A stretch of 64,000 nt of DNA from Acheta domesticus (lineage: Eukaryota > Arthropoda > Insecta > Orthoptera > Gryllidae): positions 120,282,678 through 120,346,677 of the forward strand of contig JAHLJT010009436.1 in the NCBI GenBank assembly GCA_031308135.1. Direction: 5' to 3'. How positions within the stretch are numbered: position 1 is the first letter of the stretch; every line of letters starts with the position of its first letter. Shown here piece after piece: positions 23,185 to 34,714 of this stretch. A program made the position numbers and the translations under genes. The notes under the pieces are model-generated. The model was not told the origin of the DNA and did not search any database. It was given only the letters and a program-made list of their open reading frames with translations.

Positions 23185-24310
23185 GTAAATTGAATATTTT
23201 GAAACAATACATTTTTTCTGCAGAACTAAATGGAGAGGGATAATTTATGGCGCCATGGACGTATAGGACAACATGAAATAGCCATTTAATTAAAAATCAG
23301 TTAAAATATGTGTTTCAAATTTTATGCACACTTAAATCAAGTAAACCTTTTAATGCAAAGAGTAGTGACATTTAAAAACGAAATTATTCTAAAAGTTCTA
23401 TTTGTAAAATCAAGTAGTTTCAATTTATCATTCTTTGAATGTTCTCTAATTGGCTATTCAATAAGATGTTTTTTTATTATTCATGGTGTGCCATGGTCAT
23501 CATTTTTTCACTACTTTCAAATGAAAAGAACTGTACATTACTGTTCTTTGAAAATTCCATTTGCAATTAATTTTCTATTTAAAAATATTACTTGACTATT
23601 TCACTTGAGGCAACACCAGTTAGATATCAGTAAGGAATTTTCGCACATAAGGAATTATTATTTCAATAGTAAATAGGACGATGTTGACGTTTTGGAAGAG
23701 ATTGTCATCTGGGAAATCTATGGAGGACGCGAGAAGCGCAACAGAAAAGTTCTTTGTCGCTAGAAATATTCGTGAGTAAAGCGGTCGCGTACTCTTTGAA
23801 GTCCGCTCCAAATATTGACCTGCTGGCCCACTAGGCAGTGACAAAAGGAACAACGTTGAAGAAAAGTTCCGTGGTGGGAGCTCATTTATCACAGTCAGAC
23901 GAAGAACGGTAATCTCACGCCAGCCTGTGCCACGCTGCTATAAAAACAACATTCAAAAAGCGAACATAAATATGAATAGTCTTCATCACGTCGACAATAG
24001 CTGTTCCATTCTGGACGTAAGGTTCATTCTGACTATTCGTTCTCTTTCAAGAGACAAGGTTATTCTCAAATACGATTTTCGACCCTTTTCACCCTTGATA
24101 CATCAAGATAACCTGCACATCTAAGGCTAATGGTAAGGTTATTCCTCCTTCTAATTTCGACTAACAATAATGTAAGATCTACTACTTTGGGAAATCGCTT
24201 AGAAAATTTTCTTTCGTCAAAAAGCCAAATTTTCTTTCTTATGACAGATGAAATGCTTGACACACTTGGTCTCGGGATGATAACTCGCACGTTGCACAAC
24301 GCACACAAAG
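23185..24310. other. AT-rich gene-free stretch
   Basis: AT-rich, short ORFs only (up to 98 codons), none recognisable. Confidence 0.5.
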
Positions 24311-24790
24311 TAACAGTGCGTGGCCAGTGGCGGCAACGGAGGCGGCCACACGCACGAAAGAGCGCTGAAGTCGTCCTATTTAATTATGAACCGCGGCGTG
24401 GCCGGCGCGCCGAGCCGCGTGCATAATGAACGAAGTCGACGGTCCGGCGACCACTTTTTGTGTCGCATAAAAAATGCATAGCGGGCCGGCGCGGGAAGTG
24501 CCGGCGCGGCGCGGCGCAACGCTGCACGGGCCGCGCGGGGGCGGCCGCCCCGCCCCGCCGCCCGCTGTGGCTGCGCGGCCGGCGAATAGGCGGGCCACCC
24601 AGCCCGGGCGTCGGTAATGAATGAATTACCGTCGCCTCTGAGCACGGGGCGACACCGCTTCGCCCTGGGCTCCAGCAGAAGGACAAAGGGACGAGCGGTG
24701 TGGCCACGAACCCTAGTGCTCCGCCTGGCCCTTCTCGGTGCCCCGCTCCGCTCGCGCGCTCACTCACTCACGAGATCTCCCCGACATTTT
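24311..24790. promoter_or_regulatory. CpG island 13 with TAAT/ATTA sites
   Basis: Very GC-rich, with islands of AT sequence: TTTAATTATG near 24379, TGCATAATGAAC near 24420, GCATAAAAAATGCAT near 24466, and the palindrome CGGTAAT-GAATGA-ATTACCG at 24612-24631. These are homeodomain-type cores. Overlapping 72-127-codon ORFs are compositional. Confidence 0.5.
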
Positions 24791-25884
24791 CTTCAAACTT
24801 AACAATTGGTCACAACAAAGGTTCTCAAGCGACACTTTTCCATCCCTCTTCCTTCTTGGTGCAACTTCGCAATGTAACCTCTGCTCGATTCCTTAGATGA
24901 CAAAATGTCCTACTTTTACGAAATTGACAATTCGCATTGATCGATAACATACCGATTTCAAATAATACCCTTGAAATTTGTATGTTATAAAGGAGACAGT
25001 ATTAAATTTAAAGTAAACGTGAAGGAATATAGACTGAATTCACGCAAAATGAAATGAATGGTTCAAAACAGCCAAATAATATCGACTAAATATGTAATTT
25101 TAGGTAGTCGATTCTTCCCGTCTTGGATATACTTCAATGCCCAAATATAGAAAGAGTGAAATACCTAACAGTGTCTCGATCCCCACTTCAAGAAGCTTCC
25201 AGCCAATTGATGGCAAAAGAATTCCTCGAGTGCTTTATAATAAACGCCGCACTCAGAATATTGCTCGTTTTCAAAAAGCTGCCTACGAATGCGAATATGA
25301 AGCAAATTCACGAGGGCACGACAGTGACCTTTGAGGAGCTTCAAAGAGACACGTCCACGCCGCCATTTGCGAGGGGTTCACGCGTTCCTGAACGCGGAGC
25401 GTTCTACAGCCGCACCACCTCTGTCAGGTCACGCATGTCTGCTAAGGTGACAACGATGGGAGAGCTCGCTTGTATCAAAGCTATGTGCTATGTCACAAGA
25501 GACATGCCTCATTCAAGCAAGAGGAGGGCCACGAATAGATTCGCTACATCTCAAATGTGGAATTCGACATATTTCACGCTTCCAGATCAAAGCGCTTCCA
25601 CATGAATGACAAAGAGAGACTGAAAGTGAAATTCTATTGAGGTTCGATACCAAATAGGCATTAAACAAGTCTGGAAACCAATTACAAAATGCTTTCTTTA
25701 AATATAGTAACGAAAAATTTGGCTGTAAGTTTCCTCTAGTACATACATACCTCCACTATTTTTTTTAAGAATATTCTGAAGCTTATTGACATTTGAGTAT
25801 TATCCGTACCGATTGGCAGTTTCTGCCTTAATTTTTTTTCTTTTTCATTTTTTTCCTTTTAGGCTGAAATGATAAAAACTAACT

Positions 25885-26035
25885 TCCAGCCGAAATGCTA
25901 GCTCAGGAGTGAGTCTTCGAGGAGACGGGGTGCCTTCACCTGGGTTTGATCACGTTGCGTGGCATTAGTTGCGGAGTGCCCCTGGAGTTCCGCGTATGGC
26001 AGCCGGTTAAAGTGTCATGCAAAACCGTTGTTATA
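25885..26035 (+). mobile_element. tRNA-derived SINE (second family or relic)
   Basis: A GC-richer ~150-bp block in AT-rich DNA. It contains an A-box-like TAGCTCAGGAGTGAG at 25899-25913 and a B-box-like GGTTTGATCAC at 25943-25953. The 44-nt spacing is that of a tRNA gene's internal promoter. The D-stem halves GCTC and GAGT can pair; the T-stem pairs poorly, so this is not an intact tRNA. About 70 bp of non-tRNA body follows. I call it a diverged SINE; its 3' limit is approximate. Confidence 0.5.
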
Positions 26036-26085
26036 TCCGACCATAAATTAAAAGAGAACAACGTTTCTCTACGAATTGATTAGTT

Positions 26086-26192
26086 GAAAGAGAGGAAAGG
26101 GACGAAAGAGGAGAAATGGAGAGAGTGGGAGGAGAGTGAGAGGAGACAGAGAGAGAGGGGGGAGAAAGAAATAAAGAGAAAAAATCTGAAAG
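26086..26192 (+). repeat. Polypurine tract
   Basis: About 105 bp of plus-strand sequence that is nearly all A and G, mostly GAGA/GGAGA-type, with a few pyrimidine interruptions. It can form triplex DNA and offers GAGA-type binding sites. A 60-codon Ser/Leu-rich minus-strand ORF over it is an artefact. Confidence 0.8.
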
Positions 26193-27100
26193 GTAGTTTT
26201 CGCGATTGCCCGTGTTTCAACTTTTCAGAAATTTCGTTCTCATGAAACGCTCTTCTCGACACTTTTCATATGACTCCTCGTGATCTTTTTTTCTCCAAAA
26301 AGTACAAAAATTGCAATGAATATAGAAATAAAGTTTTGCAACTAGTCTTTGATTTTGAAAACTCCATATTTAGAATAGTTTTCAACATTTAAATCAAGAA
26401 TACATCAATTTTTAACCCGTAAAATGAAAGAAAAAGTACTGTTCAGAATACACGTACTCGTCTGCTTTACTTCTAATAGTGTAACTCTGAGCATTTTTAA
26501 TTCTTGAACGTGTAGAATCTTTGATAAATAATCAAGATTTAAAGTCATCTTTTCATATTTCTTCACCGAAGTTCAAAGCCAAATTTATTATCGGAGGATT
26601 ATTTTTGGCAACAACATAATATAAAATAAAACCGTTAAAACTAGAAAAGTCTGCAGATCCTTTTGCATTGAAAATTTGCATAATTAATTTACGCCAGTTG
26701 CGTTAATGTAAATGAAATTCACATTAACTAATTTCTCTACATACCTTAAACAGAAGTATCAACTACACAAAAATTGATGATTGTGGAGTAATTTCATAAT
26801 TAATTCAAGAAACAATTTTATGACGTGAAAAATGGAAAGTGTTGATAGTGTTTAAAATTGGACATCATCTTTGTTCATTAAAAGTTTACAAAGGAGTTTT
26901 ATATCAGTAGTTTGATTTTTTTCATTTCACAAAATAGGTACGAGACTCAAATAGCAGTAAATGTTTTCAATGAACTAAACGCCAGATTCTGAGAATATGC
27001 TTTCTAAGAGTGGCTAATTTCAATGAACCTTGCAATACTTTTCAAACTAGTGGTTGCATCGAAAACGAAAATCTCGAGGCAATGAACTCGCAGTCCCACG

Positions 27101-27650
27101 TACGCAGCAGACGCTGTGAGGCGCGAGGCGAGGCGAGACGCATCGCAAAGGGTACCCGCCAGCGCGGGAGGAAGCGCAGACAAAACCTCAGCCTGCGAAA
27201 GAGACACGGCGCGGAGGTTGGTCGGCGGCGTGGTAGCGGCGCGGCGCCGCGGTTCTTCAGCGTGCCCCCGCCCACCCCCCGCCCGCCCACGCGAGAGAGA
27301 GGAACTTGCGCCGTTATCATAACTCTGGCGCAGAGCGCGCCCTGCCGTGTCGCGAGCGCCCGCACACGCGCTCGCCCCTCCGCAAAACATCGTCTCTCCC
27401 CGCCCCCCGCGCCCTGCTCCGCCCTCCCCGAGGCGCCTCGTCTCACGGCGCCGCCGCCTCGCGCCTCCTTCCACATGTCCCGCCGTGCGCCACGCCTTCG
27501 CCCTTATCGCCAAGTCCTCCGCCACTCCCCCGCCTGCTCGCCTGGAGGCTGCTTCGCCCGACCAGGCACCAACGCTGTCGCTCCTATTCACGTACGTCTT
27601 TCCTCTCTAATCTTCAGTCCTCCCTCCTTTTCTATGCTTCTCCTAGCCTC
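27101..27650. promoter_or_regulatory. CpG island 14
   Basis: GC-rich with a GAGGC-type pentamer run at about 27118-27140. The 286-codon plus-strand ORF (27010-27870) and 195-codon minus-strand ORF overlap each other, are Arg/Ala/Pro-rich and show no domain, so I treat them as artefacts of scarce stop codons. Confidence 0.45.
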
Positions 27651-29061
27651 TCCTTTTTCGTACATTCGTGAAGAAGGCTTTGAGGGCGGTCCCAGCAAAC
27701 ACCCACTCTGCTTTCGAAAATATCGTCACGGTCTCCTGAATGTATTTGCACAGATAGAAATAGCTATTTTTCGAAACGCCGGTGCAGCATTCAATGGAAA
27801 GACATGCAATATTCACGACAAGGTTGTGGTAAACTTGTTTTCATGGAAACGTTCTACTAGGATTGAATAAAACTATAAATTATCCCGTTTTATTTACTAA
27901 TTCTCAAATTCCAATACATAAAAATTGCTTAAGATAGAATTTCACAATGTGAAAAAAATTACTTAAATTTTAGTGTGTCATTTACTGTGCCATGAAAAGT
28001 TCGCCTTCGATGATAATGGTGATGGTAGTGAACTTACAAAATGAAAGTAATGAAAATTAGTATTAATCATAAATGAGAAAAATTTAGTAAGAAATACTTC
28101 CAAATTACCAGCATGTTACATGAGTATCTAGGATTTTTTGAAATAATAATTTGAAGGCATACACGTTTTAGGAAGAAGGGCTGAAACTACTTGTTTAGAA
28201 ATCATCCAGGAAAAAATCTGCATAAATAAAAAATCAACGTAAATTAAGATTACGATATTTTTTGTTTAGTTTCGCGGATTAGAGGAATTTTACACCATCC
28301 AGAAAATAACAATCGTTATTTCAAGAACGCAACTTATATACTCTACTCATGCATCAGATTTGTATCCGCGAAGGCAGCCCTAAAGAAAATCGTACTTTTC
28401 TGGATGCAACTATAGACATGTCTTGTTAGGAATGCTACCACATGCCGTTTTTACTTTTCGCCCCTAGCCTCCAAAGAGGAAAACCTTCTTTGGGCAGCAA
28501 GAAACGTCGCGACCCGCCACTAGTTTCATTAGTAAAAACAAGAAGTAAAAAAGTACGTTCTCGAGTCGGTAGGGAATTCTGCATGCGACGCGACCTTTCA
28601 CTGTGATGGAAAACACAAACAAAGAGTTTCCGTGTTAGATTACACAGAAAGAAAAACGAAGAAAAAATGTCCGGAGAGTCGGTGTCCCATTTCAGCGTAC
28701 GTACCGTAACGACAACCGAGCAGAAATTCGTAGTAACAACACTTTTTCAACGTCTGTTTTCATAAGCTAATTAGGTAGCCATGAAAGATGAATTTTCATT
28801 AAAAGTGGCGAGTCGGATAATTCAATTGCCCAATTCACAAGAGCGGTCGCCAGGACAAATGATTTACGGTAAGAGATGAGCGACGGAGAGAAAAAAAAAC
28901 GGATCATTCCTCTAAAATAAGCACTACTTGGTACAATAACAGGGAGTAAAATATTGTATCCAGAAATGAATACTAGTGGAAATGAATACTAGTAAGAGAA
29001 AAATATAACAATGAAAAGAGAGTAATACAAAACCTGAACATTGTTAAAAGCAAAACTCGTG
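27651..29061. other. AT-rich gene-free stretch
   Basis: AT-rich. The only local structure is a 16-bp tandem duplication containing GAAATGAATACTAGT at about 28963-28994. Confidence 0.5.
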
Positions 29062-29787
29062 AGTAGTAACATACCTATCAAAACCATAACATAACATGGA
29101 TTCCCACGAACGCCACGGCAAAATACCTCAGAGTATTACTCGACAGACGACTCACATGTAGACCCAATATCATGCATAGAATAGCACTAGCCACTAAAAG
29201 AACACATCAGTTATATCCCCTACTCAAAAAATCATCCCCACTCCAATTACACACATCCATTCATCTCTACCAAACAATGATACGACCTATATTAAGTTAA
29301 GCATCTCCTGTCTGGGCCGCAGCATCCAAAACAAATATTCAGAAAATCCAAACATTCCAAAATAAATTCCTAAGAATAATCACAAAAGCACCCTGGTTCA
29401 TCCCACACTCTCAAATCCATCAAGAACTCGGTATCACACCTATCACTGTACATTTTCCCCTTCTATCCGCAAAATTCTATAACAAAATTTCTCGAATACC
29501 TTCAGCTACCCATTTCAAACTTGGCAAACAGAACCCTCATCGTAAACGATTGAAAAGGAAATTACCCAGAGAATTTTTTGACCCTCCTTAAGCAGACTGG
29601 AAGCGATTAGCCTTTCCGTGTAATATAAAGTGCTTCTGAAAATGTAATAATCACGATAAAAGAAAATATCTTGCAAATATGCTGTATAAAATAAAATCAA
29701 CTACTGTACCAGTCGTTCACGGCTGCTGAGGGCCTCAGGCCAAGCAAGAATAAATAAATAAATAAACAAATAAAAGTAGTAACATAC
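29062..29787 (+). mobile_element. 5'-truncated Jockey-like non-LTR retrotransposon with target-site duplications
   Basis: A perfect 13-bp direct repeat, AGTAGTAACATAC, flanks the insertion at 29062-29074 and 29775-29787. The 700-bp body (29075-29774) begins abruptly inside the C-terminal part of the ORF2 reverse-transcriptase protein, continues through about 160 bp of 3' UTR and ends in a tail of TAAA/TAAATA units. 5' truncation, a 3' simple-repeat tail and a 10-15-bp duplication are hallmarks of target-primed reverse transcription. Perfect duplications suggest insertion is not ancient, although the ORF carries a stop. Confidence 0.93.
29091..29591 (+). pseudogene. C-terminal remnant of non-LTR retrotransposon ORF2
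   Basis: Reading from 29091 gives about 166 codons ending at TAA 29589-29591. The protein matches the stretch after the catalytic YADD region in Jockey-clade ORF2: an AKYLRVLLDRRLT block (family form YLGV-LD--LT), then an L-PLL helix, an IRP-ILS-ASPVW block, an IQTFQNKFLRII block and a PWF motif. An in-frame TAA at 29298-29300 stands where the family normally has Tyr before ASPVW, so the copy is dead. The endonuclease and catalytic RT motifs are absent through truncation. Confidence 0.88.
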
Positions 29788-30220
29788 ACTTTTCAGAAAA
29801 CGCATTATGAGGCGCAATATGTCCCAGAATAGTTTCTGAAAAGCTGTTGCACGTTGAAGACACATAAAGACCCACCTAGTTAGCAGCCAACTTCGACAGA
29901 ACATTCTTGATGAAGAACGGCATCGCTCCAGTCACTCGAGAGCGGAGCGGAAGCACCTGACGACGCAAGGACCCGCAATGTGGAAGTTGGCGGGTAAAGG
30001 AGCAATTACAGGAAGAGAGCGCATGACGTGAAACTTCTACTCACTCCACGCGACCAAAGTATTTGACACAATGTTGCGACCCCGCCCTTCAGTGGGTTGA
30101 AAATTGAAGTTTCTAAAATATTTGTATTGTGTATTGGAAATATTTATGTATTTAGTCGGGCCTGCATTTGGTAAGAATTTCACCGTTGTTGTACCATGTC
30201 ATAATCATATTAATAATTTC

Positions 30221-30556
30221 CAATGCGCGCAGAAATTGAACTAAAATTTCACAGACTTCGTTCAAGAGAAGTGACTACGGCTACGTTACATAAACATGAA
30301 CTCAGATAAAATTCAAAAATATCTGCATCACTAATTGGTAATGCGCGCAGAAATTGAAAGAAAACTTCAGACGCGGATACATTCTGCCCACAGATACCCA
30401 GCGCTGGTTTGGCGGAGCGCCCTCTGCAGGCCTATTCTGTTCTTACGAGCACTGGTGTCGATCCATTTCAATTTGGTCCAACATTAGTGGATTTCCCTTC
30501 TTCATGCTTTTTACTATATCCATTTTACTAATTTCGATTGTGCGCAGAAATTGAAG
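30221..30556 (+). repeat. Three dispersed copies of ATGCGCGCAGAAATTGAA
   Basis: An ~18-bp motif occurs at 30221-30240, 30340-30358 and, lacking part of its 5' end, 30541-30556, always in the same orientation. Spacings of about 119 and 200 bp are not equal, so this is not a simple tandem array. The segment between copies two and three is GC-richer and includes CGGAGCGCCCTCTGC. Confidence 0.75.
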
Positions 30557-31360
30557 AAACAACGCAGCCTCCGGCCATGTGAAAGATCGATGATTCTGTT
30601 AGATACCCAAGAAGTCGGGAATCATTCAAAAACTATGGCAGTTTCTATTTTGAAAAAAAGTGCAAATATTTGATTATGTTATTCCCCATTTACTCATACA
30701 GAGCATACCGACAAAATTCTTCTATTCTGGGCGTCACTGATTACGACACAGCTATCAAGCAACAGTAAGACTCCGAGGAAGAGAACTCCTATTGCTATTC
30801 ACGAGAAGAAATAACGAACCGCAACATTTTTTGTATGCTTGGTATGTATAGAACTGTAGTATCTGTATATACTTGACTAAGAGCTATGTATCCGTGTATA
30901 CTACACAATGTTAATGTGATATTCGTAAAGAATGAAAAAAAAAGTATTTAATTTGAGTTATTGTTATAAGAGATTATTTTATTTGATATTCATGAAGAGT
31001 ATGCGTGCTGCATTGCGGAAAATCATTTTGAGTCGTTTTGTTCAGCATCATTTTAGTGGTTTTGTTCTGCATGCCATTAGTTTGGATTAATTATTGTTAA
31101 AGCATTACCTCACATTAATTTGCCTATTCTAATTATATGAATATTCTTTTGAATGTTGACGCGTTTACATTGGAATCCACTAATTAATCTAGGATTGCTT
31201 CCAAAACTGCATTTATGCAATGCAATATAGTTAAATGCAGCTCTAGTAGTAAAAATGAAAATAATGAGGAGTTTACCTAGAAATATCGAAGCAAAATCAT
31301 CTCAACCGTGTATGAAATTAGCAGTAACCATGAACACTATAATAGTTATTTATGTATCAA

Positions 31361-31466
31361 GGGCGTTAAGTAGATGTTTTTGCCCTGAGGGCGACTTCCA
31401 AACCCGAGGGCCTCTGGCCCGAGGGATTGGAAGTCGCCTGAGGGGCAAAAACATCTAGTAACGCCC
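31361..31466. repeat. 106-bp near-perfect palindrome
   Basis: The left arm beginning GGGCGTTA-AG-TAGATG and the right arm ending CATCTAG-TAACGCCC are inverted copies over about 50 bp with few mismatches and one indel, folding around a TCT centre (GGGCC-TCT-GGCCC). The stem is GC-rich in AT-rich surroundings. It resembles the 4.9-kb palindrome in size and design but not in sequence. Confidence 0.88.
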
Positions 31467-31474
31467 GTGGTGCA

Positions 31475-32337
31475 CACAAAACTTTATGGCTTACTAGTTC
31501 GTTGCTGAATAAAATGAGAATTCGAAACATTTTATAATATTTCTTGCGTCTAAAGTGAAAAGACGCATTGTAATAGTCATTTGTCAATATGACGTCAGGT
31601 AAACAAAACAGAGTACAATTTCTATTACATAATCGTTATTGAACTGATTTGTTCGTACAAAATGAAAGAATATTGTGAAGTTCCTGCGGAAAATCTCGCA
31701 AAAGCTAACAAAACTATGAACAATGGTTTCCATTAAAATCTTGAGAAATATATGAAACTGTTTATGGTGTATTTGAGTTTTACCAGTGTGAATAGCAGTG
31801 TAAATTGCGCTGATTAAACGGTTCTTTTAGGTTATTAGCGTCTATTGTCAAACGTTATTTAGAATATGTCATAACATCAAAAAATAACATTTCGAGAATG
31901 TTACCCGATGTGTGTTGTGTATGTTATTACTACTACTAGTACTGCTACTGAAGAAGAATATAATTAGTGTCTAAAAAAAGGTGATACGTAACAGTGAAAT
32001 GCGAGTGATTGATGGCAATTATAAATTCACGGGAAGATACCACAATTGCAATTTTCATATCAATTAAGCAAAATTAGGTTTATAACGAATTATTTTATTT
32101 ATTTGAGCATTATGCCATTAATTTATTGTATTTGCTTGCATCTTAACTTTAAAAAATCGAATTCCTAACTATATTCTGTATGTTGTGTTGGTATTAGAGC
32201 GGGCCGTAAAGTATTCAAAAGGCCCTAGGGCATAAAGAATCAGAAAGGCCCGCAAGGGTATTAAGTATACCATTACGTGTTTTGTTTCAGGTCTGTAAAC
32301 ACACAGCAATGAACTAGTAAACCATAAAATAATTTTG
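31475..32337. repeat. Inverted pair of ~33-bp repeats
   Basis: The TTTATGGCTTACTAGTTCGT block at about 31475-31507 recurs inverted at about 32304-32337 with roughly three mismatches over the best 25 bp. Between them, near 32196-32265, is a segment of small GC palindromes (such as CCCTAGGG) spaced by AT sequence. This may be one foldback element or two members of one repeat family; edges are undefined. Confidence 0.45.
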
Positions 32338-32780
32338 TTTCACATTACACAGTGAGCAAAATGTCACTGCGTTTCATCAGGTAAACACTACTGTTCTTCA
32401 CATCAACTTTGGTAAATGCAAATTGATAAAGTATTTGCGCTATACAAACATACAATAACTGTGTGCGTATCAATCCCTACACCGACCGCGACTCACGTAA
32501 GGAAGTACATTTTTTCCACGAAAGATCGCTTCAACAAGATACATATTTCACGAGAAAAATAGTCTTGTCAATATTCCTGTTACATGTTGAATATTGATTC
32601 TTATTTTAATGCGAAGAGGAATTTTAAAGCAATAAAATTATTTGAAATGTACGTATAATTGCTATTATCAAAAATAAAAATAAAAGAATAAGTATGTATT
32701 TCAATCATCACAATCTTCTAACAGTCACATTCAATTTTTAGGCCATGACATCTTCTCGCCATCGTAGCTGCCCTCGCAGT

Positions 32781-33500
32781 TCAGGCCAGCCTTGTTTTGG
32801 ACGTTGCCAGAACCCCTTCCTCCAAATCTAAATTCCTAGAGCCTTTCTCTTGCCGCTGTCGTCCGGACCATGGAAGTCCGCAGAGAGAGCAGGACACAGG
32901 GGGACGACTGCGATAAGGCATGGGAGAGAGAGGGAGGGAAGCAGTGGCGAGGCGCGAAGCCTGGCGAAGCGGCCTGGGGCCGCAACGGAGCGACGTCCTC
33001 CGCTCCAGGCCGAGCGCCGCTGTGGCGCGGCGCGGCGAGGCGCGGCGGGGAGAGGTGAGGAGAGAACAGGAGAGGAGAAGAGAGCGAGGTGAGTGAAGCG
33101 ACGGGGCGGAGGGACGAGCGCGGCGCGCGCGGCAGAAGGAGCCAGGACGCGCGAGCAGCCTCCCGATATTGCTATTTACGTATTCATATTCGAAAACGGG
33201 GCCGCGCAGGCAATAGGAGAGAACGGCTACGCGCGGGGCGCGGGGCGCGGGCGGCGGCGTCCTCGACGCGCTGAATTTACTCCGAAGCCGCCCACGCCGC
33301 GGCAAGTGCGGCGACGCGTCGGAATCGAGGACTCCGTAAACTGCGACGAGTCACTCGCGGCGGGCAGCTCTGAGCGAGGGCGGGGGTGGCGGTGGGCGAT
33401 GGAGGCGGCGGCAAGGGTGGAAGCGCGGGAGCGAGAGCGCAACGGTGACGACTCGGGTGCAACGGATGGGGGCGGCGGCTCTGGGGTTCCGTGTCTACTC
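32781..33500. promoter_or_regulatory. CpG island 15
   Basis: GC-rich, purine-skewed on the plus strand near 32910-33110. A less GC-rich notch at about 33165-33200 splits it. ORFs of 162-174 codons on opposite strands overlap and have no domain. Confidence 0.45.
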
Positions 33501-34714
33501 TACCCATACGTAGTCCGTCACTTCACATGCATACCTCTAGTCTTTTACTGCATTGAATACCTGACCTTATCCAACAAGTAAGTTTCACCCTCAATTTCGA
33601 TATTCATTTGAAACTAATACAATCAGTATTTAATTGCATCATTTCTAAACTGTTTTTTGATCCTTTGTATCAATTCTCAGAATCATTTTCAGCACCTTTT
33701 GTCAATACAAAGGATAGAAGACGACATTTATTATATTTTCAATGCACTACGTAGTTTAATCTGATATTATGTACAATAATTTCGCAATCATTGGCGTGTC
33801 ACCAATGGTAGTAATTCTCTTCTTTTCCTGAATCAATGGCCAGCGTTCATCGATACCATAGATCCAATAATTGCGGCCATCTCCTCCATTAACTGCAATA
33901 TTTACAACTTACGCTTTATCTCCACGCGTCTCATTCCCCTTTTGAATCACTTTCTTGAGAACATATTTATCGCTCGCTAGATAATCCTCTTCCCTTTTCT
34001 CACGAGCACGTCGTCTACTTGCACAGTGGAGAAGAACGATTGGCGACAGGTGACTGACAGCCAACACTTCTGGCGTGGGATCTTTCCTTTTAAGGAACCC
34101 CCGCAGAGCGCAAGCCGCAGGTACCCGAATACTGTGCATTGCTGCTAAACGACCACGCTGCCACGAACGCGTTCTCGTAAGCGGCCACGGCTGGCATAGT
34201 GTGTTGCAAGTGTCCTTATCCTTTATTACGCGCTGCACGACGGCAACCTATTGCAAGTTTTGCTACTTTAAGTACTTTAAGTAGCAACGCAGTTGTATGT
34301 TAATATAGGTAAATCAAGTATAATACTTTTAATGAAAACGAAAAATTCGTGGCGAAATAAATGAACGAAGAATTAACGATAATGAAAAATAACCAATAAT
34401 ACGCAAGTTCGAGTACACAATACATTGCAGTAAGCTCTTTATAATTTCCAAGCCACGTTTTATCAATGGAGTTTTTGTTTGGATTCGTCCCTGTAATTTG
34501 TGTTGGAATGAATGGAAAATAATAAATTGGTGCTCATATGTTTTACGGTAAAAATAACCTCAAAATGCGCCATGAATATTTCCTAAAAATACTATTTCCT
34601 AAACAGCAGAACCGTCAGATTTTGAGCGAATTTAAGGTTAAATAAATTTCACAATTATTTACACGGGCGTTTTACGCCATTATCTTAAATACAATTTCAG
34701 GTATTACCAAAGGA
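33501..34714. other. AT-rich stretch with a small GC block
   Basis: AT-rich apart from a moderately GC-rich block at about 34010-34200 crossed by a 109-codon minus-strand ORF without a recognisable domain. Confidence 0.45.

Larger units (their letters stand above)
24791..27100. other. Mostly AT-rich stretch
   Basis: AT-rich, with a modest GC block at about 25330-25480. A 160-codon plus-strand ORF (25123-25605) has no recognisable domain. The SINE and polypurine tract inside are listed separately. Confidence 0.45.
29788..32780. other. AT-rich gene-free stretch with several repeats
   Basis: Mostly AT-rich. No gene recognised; contains the three-copy motif, the palindrome and the inverted pair listed separately. 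A TGACGTCA occurs at 31590-31597. Confidence 0.5.

Noticed and set aside
25899..25970. A true tRNA gene
   Set aside because: A and B boxes are correctly spaced, but the T-stem does not pair and the B box departs from consensus. A SINE relic fits better.
27010..27870. 286-codon plus-strand ORF
   Set aside because: Crosses from AT-rich DNA through a CpG island and out again with changing composition. Arg/Pro/Ala-rich centre, no domain, overlapped by other long ORFs.
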